Origin: Amycolatopsis marina | Lineage (GTDB): Bacteria > Actinomycetota > Actinomycetes > Mycobacteriales > Pseudonocardiaceae | Assembly: GCF_900111885.1 (NCBI RefSeq) | Contig: NZ_FOKG01000014.1 | Location: 62,001-126,000, forward strand | Direction: 5' to 3' | Length of the DNA stretch: 64,000 bases | Shown here: one piece after another, positions 50,893-58,674 of the stretch | Layout of the letters: each line of letters starts with the position of its first letter | Numbering within the stretch: the stretch's first letter is position 1 | Notes under the pieces: model-generated | The model's database searches: none | The model's input: the letters and a program-made list of their open reading frames with translations, nothing else | Told to the model about the DNA's origin: nothing | Translations under genes and position numbers: made by a program

Positions 50893-51100
50893 GGCGGGAT
50901 CCTAAGGCCGCCGAGGTGCGCAAACATGCCCTCAGCCGCAAGGGAGTTCGGCTGGGGCGCAAGCTCGTCCGCGTTGTTCGCCGACCACACCAGGTGGTGT
51001 CCGTTGGTCCCATTGAGTGCGGTCACGGCTGTGACCAAGGTTATGCCGTGCCGCGCTGGACGCGGGTCAAGCCCTCCTGGGGTGGCTGGAGAGGAGAGAC

Positions 51101-52942
51101 ATGGCGGTCGTAACGATCGATATCGACACCGGGGGTACGTTCACCGACGGGTTCATCGTGCGGGACGGGGTCGCGCACACGATCAAGACGTTGACAACCC
51201 CGCATGACCTGGCCGCCTGTTTCCGCGAGGTCATCGAAGGCGCGGCCGGTGCGCTGGGGATGACCGTGCCGGACATGCTGCGCGACACCGTCACGGTGCG
51301 CTACGCGACAACCGTCGGCACCAACACCGTGGTGCAGCGACGGGGGCCGCGGATCGGTTTGCTCACCGACACCGATCCCGCCCAGTTCGGACCGGACAGC
51401 GGGATCGGCCTGTTCGTGGCGCCGGCCATGGTGGCCGAGGTACCGAAGGGCGGTGACGGGGACGCGAGGGCTCACGCCCTGCCCGCAATCCGCTCGTTGT
51501 TGCAGGACGGCGCTCGCGGACTGGTCGTGGCCTGTGCTGACGGCGCTGCCGTCACCGAGGAAGACCTCGCGGAAACCTTCGCCGAGCACTATCCACGGCA
51601 CTGCCTGGACTCGGTGCCACTCCTGCGGGCCGGGGAGGTCGCACCTGATCCCGACCCGGACCGGCGTCGGGCGACCGCGCTGTTCAACGCCTACGTGCAC
51701 CCCGACGTCGCCGACTACCTCTATCGTGCCGAGGACTACCTGCGCGATCAGGGTTACCACCGGCCGCTGCGCATCGTGCACAACGACGGTGGTGCCGCGC
51801 GGGTGGCGAGAACGATCGCGGGTAAGACCTACAACTCCGGGCCGATGGCCGGACTGCTCGGCGCCAGTGCGGTGGCACGGCACTACGGACTGCGGAACCT
51901 GGTCACCCTGGACATGGGTGGCACCAGCCTGGACGTCGGCATTCTGCGTTCCGGCGAGGTGCCGATGCGTCAGCACGGCAAGGTCGAGGACGTCGAGATC
52001 TCCTTCCCGCTGCCGGACCTGGTTCCGCTGGGGATCGGTGGCGGCTCCGTTGCCTGGCTGGACGGCCAGACGCTGCGGGTCGGACCGCGCAGTGCCGGAG
52101 CGAAGCCAGGACCGGCCTGCTTCGGATTCGGGGGAGTGGAGCCCACCGTCACCGATGCCGACGTGGTACTCGGTGTGCTCCGCCCCGAATCCTTCCTGGA
52201 TGGAAACATGCGGATCAGCGAGGCGGCGGCGGCGCGCGCCTTCGAGCCACTTGCCGAAGCACTCGGCCTGAGCGTGGTGGAAACCGCCGAGCGGGTGCTC
52301 GCGACGGCGCATCGGGACGCGGGAACCCGTCTTGCGGCCGAACTGAAGGAACGCGACATCGACCCGGCCTCGGTTACCGCGCTGGGCTTCGGCGGAAACG
52401 GTGCCACGCACGGAGCCGCGATCGCCGAGGCGGCGGGAATCGGCGAGATGCTCGTCCTGCCCTTCGCGCCCGTCTTCTCCGCCTTCGGAGCGTCCACTGT
52501 GGATATCCGACATCGACATGCGGGCACGTCCGGTGAGACCACCGAGGAGGCCTTGACCGCACGGGCGCTGCGCGACATGCGCAGCGAAGGTGTTCCGGAA
52601 AAGGACGTCGAGCTCGAGGTGGAGCGATTCGAGCGCGATGGCGCCGAATGGGTTGCCGTAGAAGCGAGCTACGCACTGCCACATGTGGACCTCGCCGGAC
52701 AGAGCATGCGCCCAGGTGTTTCCGGAGCGCCTGCGAGCACGACGAGCTCGGTCCGCTGGCCAGGCCACGGCGAGCTGAACACGGTCGTGCTGGACCGTGC
52801 CGCCCTCCGGCTGGATCGGCCGGTGGCCGGTCCAGCACTCGTGGAGTCGTCGGCGACCACCTGTTCGGTACCACCCGGTTGGACGGTGACGGTCGATGAG
52901 CAGGACACCCTTCGGTTGACGGTTTCGACAAGGAGTAGCTGA
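51101..52942 (+). CDS. Ketone carboxylase-type HyuA subunit (alpha'-like)
   Basis: A 613-aa HyuA-family ATPase, with GAGGAGAGAC upstream. The ATP site is complete: DTGGTFTDG at residues 8-16, LDMGGTSLDVG near residue 270, GIGGGSVAWLDG and GPRSAGAKPGPACFGFGG. It is shorter than the second HyuA protein of this operon, lacking part of the N-terminal insertion, as in the smaller ATPase subunit of acetophenone carboxylase. A small zinc-type gene follows at once. In known ketone carboxylases the two HyuA subunits phosphorylate bicarbonate and the enolate. The role is inferred from gene order and length. Confidence 0.5.
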   Translation: MAVVTIDIDTGGTFTDGFIVRDGVAHTIKTLTTPHDLAACFREVIEGAAGALGMTVPDMLRDTVTVRYATTVGTNTVVQRRGPRIGLLTDTDPAQFGPDSGIGLFVAPAMVAEVPKGGDGDARAHALPAIRSLLQDGARGLVVACADGAAVTEEDLAETFAEHYPRHCLDSVPLLRAGEVAPDPDPDRRRATALFNAYVHPDVADYLYRAEDYLRDQGYHRPLRIVHNDGGAARVARTIAGKTYNSGPMAGLLGASAVARHYGLRNLVTLDMGGTSLDVGILRSGEVPMRQHGKVEDVEISFPLPDLVPLGIGGGSVAWLDGQTLRVGPRSAGAKPGPACFGFGGVEPTVTDADVVLGVLRPESFLDGNMRISEAAAARAFEPLAEALGLSVVETAERVLATAHRDAGTRLAAELKERDIDPASVTALGFGGNGATHGAAIAEAAGIGEMLVLPFAPVFSAFGASTVDIRHRHAGTSGETTEEALTARALRDMRSEGVPEKDVELEVERFERDGAEWVAVEASYALPHVDLAGQSMRPGVSGAPASTTSSVRWPGHGELNTVVLDRAALRLDRPVAGPALVESSATTCSVPPGWTVTVDEQDTLRLTVSTRSS

Positions 52943-53298
52943 TGAGCAGCCAACGCATTCGCGTCACGGAATATCTCGAACTCGATACCGCGACCGAGAC
53001 CTGGCATTGCGAACGCTGCGGGCACGCCATCGGCTCGGGGCGCGAGGACTACAAGCGCGGGCTGCTGTTGCACGATCGGGATCCCCGCGAGATCCACCCA
53101 GCACGATTCGAGGGTGAGCACAGCTTCGCGCCCGACCCGACATGGTGCCGCATCGTGGAGTACTACTGCCCTGGCTGCGGCGTCCAGTTGGAGACCGAGT
53201 ACCTGCCGCCGGGTCACCCGCTGACACACGACATCCAGATCGACCTCGACGCCCTGGTGGCCCGAGCGTCGGAGATCAGGGAAGGGCAGGCGCGCTGA
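52942..53298 (+). CDS. Acetone carboxylase gamma-like small subunit
   Basis: A 118-aa protein sharing one base with its upstream neighbour's stop (TGATG). It carries two CxxC knuckles, WHCERCGHAI (~residues 22-31) and YYCPGCGVQLETEYL (~residues 74-88), a likely zinc-binding pair. Size and motif order match the gamma subunit of acetone/acetophenone carboxylases (Pfam acetone carboxylase gamma). Finding it between two HyuA genes is the strongest sign that the operon encodes a carboxylase and not a hydantoinase. Confidence 0.5.
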   Translation: MSSQRIRVTEYLELDTATETWHCERCGHAIGSGREDYKRGLLLHDRDPREIHPARFEGEHSFAPDPTWCRIVEYYCPGCGVQLETEYLPPGHPLTHDIQIDLDALVARASEIREGQAR

Positions 53299-55430
53299 TG
53301 GAGATCAATGTCGATATCGGAGGGACGTTCACCGACTGCGTCGCCACCGCCGACGACGGCGGTGTTCGCACCGCGAAGGCCCTGACCACGCATCACGACC
53401 TCTCCATCGGTTTTCTGCGCGCGATCGCTGACATAGCGGCCGGAGCCGGAACGGAGGTGGACGAGCTGCTCGGTCGGACGACGGCGATCCGCTATGCGAC
53501 CACTCTGGGCACCAATGCCCTGATCGAACGTGCAGGCCCGCGGCTCGGCCTGTTGACCACCCGCGGACATCAGGACACGGTTCCCGTCGGCCGTTGCAGG
53601 CAGTGGGCGGACGGCCTCCCGGCGAGCGCGACCCGGGATCTCTCGCGCGCACAGCGACCCGAGCCGCTGATCGAGCGGGAGCGGATCGCGGCGCTCACCG
53701 AGCGGGTCGACTCGGCCGGGCGAGTCCTCCTGCCCCTCGACCCCGACGAGATCCGCGACCGCGTTCTGGACCTGGTGGATCAGGGAGTACGCGGATTCGT
53801 GGTGTGCCTGCTGAACGCGCATGTCAATCCGGAACACGAGAGGCTCGTGCGAACGGTCATCGAGGAGGAGTACCCGAACGTCTATCTCGGACGGTTCCCG
53901 ACCATCCTCTCGCACGAGGTCTCTCAGCGGGCAGGGGAGTATGCCCGGTCGATGACCGCCACGATCAATGCCTACCTGCACCGCTTCACCTCGGATCGGC
54001 TGTCCTCACTACGGGACGAACTGCGCGGGCGCGGCTATCGGGGCGAACTGTTGCTGGTGCACAACAGCGGTGGGATGGGCAGTCTCGCGGGGACCACGCC
54101 GATTCAGACCGTGCATGCCGGACCGGTGTCCGGACTGTACGGCTCGCGGCATCTGGCGCAGAGCCACGGTTTCGACAAGGTCGTCACCACGGACATGGGC
54201 GGGACCTCGTTCGACGTCGGTATCGTGGTGCGCGGGTCGGTCCGCTTCTACGATTTCAACCCGGTCATCGATCGCTGGCGTGTGCAGATCCCGATGATGG
54301 ACATCTCCGCGATCGGCGCGGGCGGCGGTTCGATCGCCAAAGTTGATCCGATCACCGGCATCGCCGTCGGCCCGGAATCCGCGGGCTCGAACCCGGGACC
54401 GGCGTGCTACGGGCAGGGCGGCACCGAGCCTACGGTCACCGACGCGAATCTGGTGCTGGGCTACCTGGATCCGGACAACTACCACGGTGGCAAGCTGAAA
54501 CTGGACCGTCGGCGTGCCGAGCGGGCGATCGAACGTCGCCTGGCCAAGCCGATGGGCATCTCGGTTCCCGAGGCCGCCCGCCAGATCCGCAGAGTCGTCG
54601 ATGCGACGATGGGTGCGGAGATCTTCAAGGGAATCACCGTCAAGGGATATGACCCGCGAGAGTTCGCCGTGTTCTCCTTCGGCGGTGGTGGTCCGATGCA
54701 TGCCTGCGGGTACGCCAAGGCGCTCGACGCGAGCAAGGTTGTCGTTCCACCGCACAGCTCGGTGTTCTCCGCCACGGGAGCGGCCGGCCTGGAGCGGCTG
54801 CACATCTATGAGCGTTCGGTGTGGCTGGTGCTGTTCAACCCCCTGGTGAAGCAGCTGTTCAGCGATTTCGACGCTTTCAACACCATTGTGGACGAATTCC
54901 ACGCGAAGGCGGTATCGGACTTCGCCGGGCAGGGTTATGTTGCGGACGACATCGAGACCGTTGTCGAACTCGACATCCGTTCCACCGGACAGCTCTACGT
55001 CATCACCATCGCGAGTCCGGTGCGCAGGCTGGAGACCCAGGACGATCTTGCCGCGGTCATCAAGGCGTACTTCGCGGAGTACGGCGACCGCTTCGGTGAT
55101 CTGGCGCTGACCAAGGAGATCGGCATCTCGATCGATGCCATTCGGCTGCGCGCCTGGGTTCCCAGGCCCGCACCGCGCCAGCTGGACCGGCCCGATTCCG
55201 GTCAGCCGGTCGGCGCGGCCTTCAAGGGAACGCGAGAGTGCTGGTGGGGCAACGCGGACGAACCTCAGACGACCGAAGTCTACGAGTACGCGGCGCTGAA
55301 CCCGGGCCACCGGCTGACCGGTCCGGCGATCGTCGAGGCGGCGGACACGATCATCGTGATCGAGCCTGGCTGGTCCGGCGAGATGGACGGGCATGGCTTT
55401 TTCACGATGCGGCAGGAGGACAACTCATGA
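53298..55430 (+). CDS. Ketone carboxylase-type HyuA subunit (alpha-like)
   Basis: A 710-aa HyuA-family ATPase, starting at ATG 53298 inside the gamma stop. The ATP motifs are DIGGTFTDCV at residues 5-14, TTDMGGTSFDVGI near residue 300, and GAGGGSIAKVD. GPESAGSNPGPACYGQGG is the family signature. Its length (710) is close to the acetone carboxylase beta chain (about 717). The C-terminal GPAIVEAADTIIVIEPGW beta domain is intact. Together with the 613-aa protein it gives two non-identical ATPase subunits, the acetophenone-carboxylase arrangement. Confidence 0.5.
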   Translation: MEINVDIGGTFTDCVATADDGGVRTAKALTTHHDLSIGFLRAIADIAAGAGTEVDELLGRTTAIRYATTLGTNALIERAGPRLGLLTTRGHQDTVPVGRCRQWADGLPASATRDLSRAQRPEPLIERERIAALTERVDSAGRVLLPLDPDEIRDRVLDLVDQGVRGFVVCLLNAHVNPEHERLVRTVIEEEYPNVYLGRFPTILSHEVSQRAGEYARSMTATINAYLHRFTSDRLSSLRDELRGRGYRGELLLVHNSGGMGSLAGTTPIQTVHAGPVSGLYGSRHLAQSHGFDKVVTTDMGGTSFDVGIVVRGSVRFYDFNPVIDRWRVQIPMMDISAIGAGGGSIAKVDPITGIAVGPESAGSNPGPACYGQGGTEPTVTDANLVLGYLDPDNYHGGKLKLDRRRAERAIERRLAKPMGISVPEAARQIRRVVDATMGAEIFKGITVKGYDPREFAVFSFGGGGPMHACGYAKALDASKVVVPPHSSVFSATGAAGLERLHIYERSVWLVLFNPLVKQLFSDFDAFNTIVDEFHAKAVSDFAGQGYVADDIETVVELDIRSTGQLYVITIASPVRRLETQDDLAAVIKAYFAEYGDRFGDLALTKEIGISIDAIRLRAWVPRPAPRQLDRPDSGQPVGAAFKGTRECWWGNADEPQTTEVYEYAALNPGHRLTGPAIVEAADTIIVIEPGWSGEMDGHGFFTMRQEDNS

Positions 55431-57553
55431 GCACGGACCAGTCGAGTACCGAGCAGTTCTTCGCCGACCTGCTGGAGAACCAGCCGGTGATGTACGGGCC
55501 GGACCCGGAGATCAACGCGGAGTACCGGTTGCGGCCGCGGACCGAGCGCGAGGAGCAGGCGCTCGCCGCGATCACCGATCCTACCGATCTGTCGGTGGGA
55601 CTGAGCCGGATCGAAGCGGTGCTGCAGTCCTCGATCGAGATGATGCAGCAGATCAGCGCGTCCGCCGCGGCGAAGTGGGGCGACCTGATCATCGGCATCT
55701 ACACGAAGGAAGGCGACTTCGCGGTCGCGACCTCGAGTGGCGTGAACATGTTCTCCGCCACCACCTCCTCGGTGCCGAAGTTCATCGCGCGCTACTGGGC
55801 CAACGAACCCACCGTGGGCATCGCCGAGGGCGATGTGTTCTACCACAACGACGCCAATTACGGCGGCACCCACAATCCCGACCACACGCTGCTGCTTCCG
55901 CTGTTCTGGCAGGGCGAACACGTGGCCTGGATCGGCGCCATCATCCACGAGGGAGAGAACGGCGCGGCGATCGACCCGGGCGGGTTCTCGGTACGCGCGA
56001 CCACCAAGTACGGCGAAGGTATCCGCATCCCGCCGATGAAGATCGGCGAGAACTACATCGTGCGGCGCGATGTCGTGAACCTTTTCCAGAACCAGGTCCG
56101 CGACCCGATGTTGTGGCTGACCGATATCCGCTCCAAACTCGCGTCCGCCCGGACAGTGGAGCGGCGGCTGCATGATTTCATGACCGAGCGCTCGCCCGAG
56201 TTGCTCATCGCGAGCATGCGCTCGGTGCTGGAAACCACCGAAGCCGAGGTGCGGCGACGCATCGCGGCCTGGCCGGACGGCGTGTACCGGGCTGCGCACT
56301 TCTGTGACTGCACGCTGATGGAAGAGCGACTGTTCAAGCTCAACGTCGAGATGGAGAAACGAGGCGATCGGCTCACGTTCCGCACCAGCGGCAGCTCGCC
56401 GGCCATCGACCGTGCGCTCAACGCCCAGGCGCACTTCACCAGGGCGATGGTGGGCAACCTGTTCATGAACTTCCTGTACGGAGATCTGCCGCGCACCGCG
56501 GGATTCATCGCGGCGCTGGACTTCGAGCTCGAGCCCGGTTCGATCTTGACGGCCGATAACGAACAGCCGACCTCGCTGTCCCTGCTGACCATGTTCGCGC
56601 TGAACTCGGCGCTGCACCAGGTGGTGACCAAGGCGCTGTACGCGGTGCCGGGAACCGCCAAACCGATGGCGCCCTGGTACCCGCAGGTTCCGACCTTGCA
56701 GTACGGCGGGCTTACCCAGCATCTGCAGGTCAACGCGAACGTGTCGACCGAGATGAACGCGCAGGGGGGCGGCGCGCTGTCGGACCGGGATGGCGAGCCC
56801 GCCGCAGGTCCGATCTTCGCGCCGGTGTCGGACTGGGGCGAGATGGAGTTGCGCGAAGCGGAACTGCCGTTGCTGGGGTTGTGGCGACGGATTCCGGCCG
56901 ACAACCACGGGTTCGGCAGGTTCCGTGGTGGGCCGTCGATCGAATGGGCCTACATGCTCTACGGGAGCCAGATGTTCGGCTTCGGTCTGACCAGCATGGG
57001 CGGGCGTTTTCCCGCCAACGGGGGGATGTTCGGCGGTTACGGCGGCTCGTGTACACCGCTGACCAAGATCAGGCCCACCGGTGGTGTGGACGCGGTGCGG
57101 CAGTGGCTTGCCGATGGCGGCAAGGGACTGACCTTCGAGGCGTCCAGCATGGTGCGCGACCAGCCGATCCCTGGTGAGTACGTGGTGACGAACCCGATGG
57201 AGCCCGCTGATCCCCGAGTGGAGGGCGACATCTGGATCCAGCGGGTTGGCGGCGGTGGTGGCTACGGCGATCCGTTGGAGCGTGACCCCGAGGCGGCCAT
57301 GCTGGACCTGCGACGCGGACTGATCAGTCCCGAGGTGGCGAGGCAGGTCTACCGGCTGGTCTGGGACGCCGAACGCATGGAGGTGGATGTCGAGGCGACC
57401 GAGGCCGCGCGGGCCGAGGAGCGCAAGGCACGGTTGACGCGTGGTCGCGGCTACGACGAGTTCGTCACATCGTGGCGGGCCGACACACCCCCGGAACACC
57501 TGGGCTACCTCGGTTCCTGGGACTGGGACGGCGCGGGCTCGGGCGAGGAATAA
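55427..57553 (+). CDS. Ketone carboxylase-type HyuB subunit (beta-like)
   Basis: A 708-aa HyuB-family protein coupled to the preceding gene by ATGA. The presumed active-site segment is VFYHNDANYGGTHNPDH (~residue 137), which keeps His-Asn-Asp and the later His. It is about 100 residues longer than HyuB at 6483-8297 and has an extended N-terminus (EINAEYRLRPRTEREEQALA), as in acetone/acetophenone carboxylase large subunits. RVGGGGGYGDPLERDPE is the C-terminal family mark. It is probably the subunit where carboxyl transfer takes place. Confidence 0.5.
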   Translation: MSTDQSSTEQFFADLLENQPVMYGPDPEINAEYRLRPRTEREEQALAAITDPTDLSVGLSRIEAVLQSSIEMMQQISASAAAKWGDLIIGIYTKEGDFAVATSSGVNMFSATTSSVPKFIARYWANEPTVGIAEGDVFYHNDANYGGTHNPDHTLLLPLFWQGEHVAWIGAIIHEGENGAAIDPGGFSVRATTKYGEGIRIPPMKIGENYIVRRDVVNLFQNQVRDPMLWLTDIRSKLASARTVERRLHDFMTERSPELLIASMRSVLETTEAEVRRRIAAWPDGVYRAAHFCDCTLMEERLFKLNVEMEKRGDRLTFRTSGSSPAIDRALNAQAHFTRAMVGNLFMNFLYGDLPRTAGFIAALDFELEPGSILTADNEQPTSLSLLTMFALNSALHQVVTKALYAVPGTAKPMAPWYPQVPTLQYGGLTQHLQVNANVSTEMNAQGGGALSDRDGEPAAGPIFAPVSDWGEMELREAELPLLGLWRRIPADNHGFGRFRGGPSIEWAYMLYGSQMFGFGLTSMGGRFPANGGMFGGYGGSCTPLTKIRPTGGVDAVRQWLADGGKGLTFEASSMVRDQPIPGEYVVTNPMEPADPRVEGDIWIQRVGGGGGYGDPLERDPEAAMLDLRRGLISPEVARQVYRLVWDAERMEVDVEATEAARAEERKARLTRGRGYDEFVTSWRADTPPEHLGYLGSWDWDGAGSGEE

Positions 57554-57556
57554 AGG

Positions 57557-58351
57557 ATGCTCTTCGTCCCGGTTCTGCAGGAGGTCGCGGCCCGGATGGC
57601 CGGTGCCCCACCGCAGGTTCGCGTCGATCCTGTCCAGCAGGCCTACCGGCTGCGCGACGCGGTGGAGCTGGTACGGCCGGACTGGGTGGTGACGCATCAC
57701 GATCCCCTTGCTGAGGTCGAGGCGGTGCGGGCGGCCGGTACACACATCGACCTGGTCGATGTCGAACTGGCCGCCCAACCACCACTTCGTGATCTGGTCG
57801 AGCTGACGAGAGTCCTGACCGCGCTCTACCCGCAGCGCCCGGTCGCGGCGTCGATTACCGGGCCTGCGGGCTTGAGCGCGGCAATGGCGGCGGGTGACGA
57901 CGCTGTCCCGCTCGATCTGCTGGACTGCGGCGACGTGCTGGCCGAACTGGTGTCCGCGTACGTGTCCTCCGGTGCCCGCAAGCTGTTGGTGTGGGAGCCG
58001 GAGGTGCCGCCCGAACTGGTCTCCGAGGTGAGGAGCGCACACAGCCCGATTGTGCGGAGGCTGGAGTTGCTCGGTGTCCCCGCCGTGTTGTGTGGCGCCG
58101 CGACCATCAGTTCGGACGGGTATTGGGCGCACGCGACGGGGGAAGGGGGGCACCGAGCCATGCTGGTACCTGCCGACCGGTTTTCGCGGGGGGCGACGGA
58201 CTGTTTCGCCGAGCTGTGGCGTAGCTGGAACGCCTCGGCCGCGGAGCATGTCGCCGATCCGATTACGCTGCTCATCACCGATGAGCCGGTACCCGCGGAG
58301 TGCGACATGAACCTGTTGCGGGCCGCGGGTACACGCGAGTTCCACGGTTAG
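57557..58351 (+). CDS. URO-D-like fifth protein of the carboxylase operon
   Basis: A 264-aa protein 3 bases after the beta-like gene, with GAGGAATAAAGG before the ATG. Segments such as ASITGPAGLSAAM and LDLLDCGDVLAELVSAYVSSGARKLLVWE recall the uroporphyrinogen decarboxylase/MetE-like barrel, but the protein is ~80 residues short of that family. Acetophenone carboxylase also has a fifth, loosely bound subunit encoded last; the position here fits that, but I cannot confirm homology. It may supply or sense a substrate. Terminator hairpin downstream. Confidence 0.5.
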   Translation: MLFVPVLQEVAARMAGAPPQVRVDPVQQAYRLRDAVELVRPDWVVTHHDPLAEVEAVRAAGTHIDLVDVELAAQPPLRDLVELTRVLTALYPQRPVAASITGPAGLSAAMAAGDDAVPLDLLDCGDVLAELVSAYVSSGARKLLVWEPEVPPELVSEVRSAHSPIVRRLELLGVPAVLCGAATISSDGYWAHATGEGGHRAMLVPADRFSRGATDCFAELWRSWNASAAEHVADPITLLITDEPVPAECDMNLLRAAGTREFHG

Positions 58352-58384
58352 TGTGGAGTCAACCCGGTAGTATCGGGTCGCGCT

Positions 58385-58422
58385 CCGTGTAGGGCATTTT
58401 CTCGGGAAAGTGCCCTACACGG
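58385..58422 (+). terminator. Terminator after the carboxylase operon
   Basis: CCGTGTAGGGCA (58385-58396) pairs perfectly with TGCCCTACACGG (58411-58422), and TTTTC/GAAAG extends the stem. It lies 34 bases past the operon's last stop codon. Confidence 0.5.
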
Positions 58423-58553
58423 ACGGCGTGGGTGGACCTGGCAACGCTACTCGTACGCGCGTTCCACCCGCGAGCAATGTCGACAAGTGGTCACCCCGGC
58501 CCGGTCAGCGGCATCCGCCGATCACCCCGACAGCGCACCCTCACCCGCCGCCC

Positions 58554-58579
58554 GTCGCACTTTCCCGGGAAAGTGCGAC
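58554..58579. repeat. Dispersed palindrome, copy 2 (26-bp perfect)
   Basis: A perfect 26-base palindrome: GTCGCACTTTCCC and its complement. Its inner 18 bases equal the copy at 43035-43052. It sits between the carboxylase terminator and the LuxR-type regulator. Apart from the terminator and a -10 box, 58352-58674 holds nothing else. Confidence 0.5.
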
Positions 58580-58641
58580 TGCGGTGCACGGACACCCCCT
58601 CGCCGAGGCCGCTCAGCGGGCGATGCCGCCAGATGGATCAG

Positions 58642-58647
58642 TATGAT
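58642..58647 (+). promoter_or_regulatory. -10 box of the LuxR-type regulator gene
   Basis: TATGAT lies 28 bases before the GTG start; no good -35 is seen. GGTGGTGAGAT just before the GTG can serve as ribosome site. Confidence 0.5.
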
Positions 58648-58674
58648 CCCTGTGAAATGGGCTGGTGGTGAGAT

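Noticed and set aside
55280..58345. A 1021-codon open frame on the minus strand
   Set aside because: It is the antisense shadow of the carboxylase beta and fifth-protein genes; its sequence is His/Arg/Gly-rich with no domain and no ribosome site.
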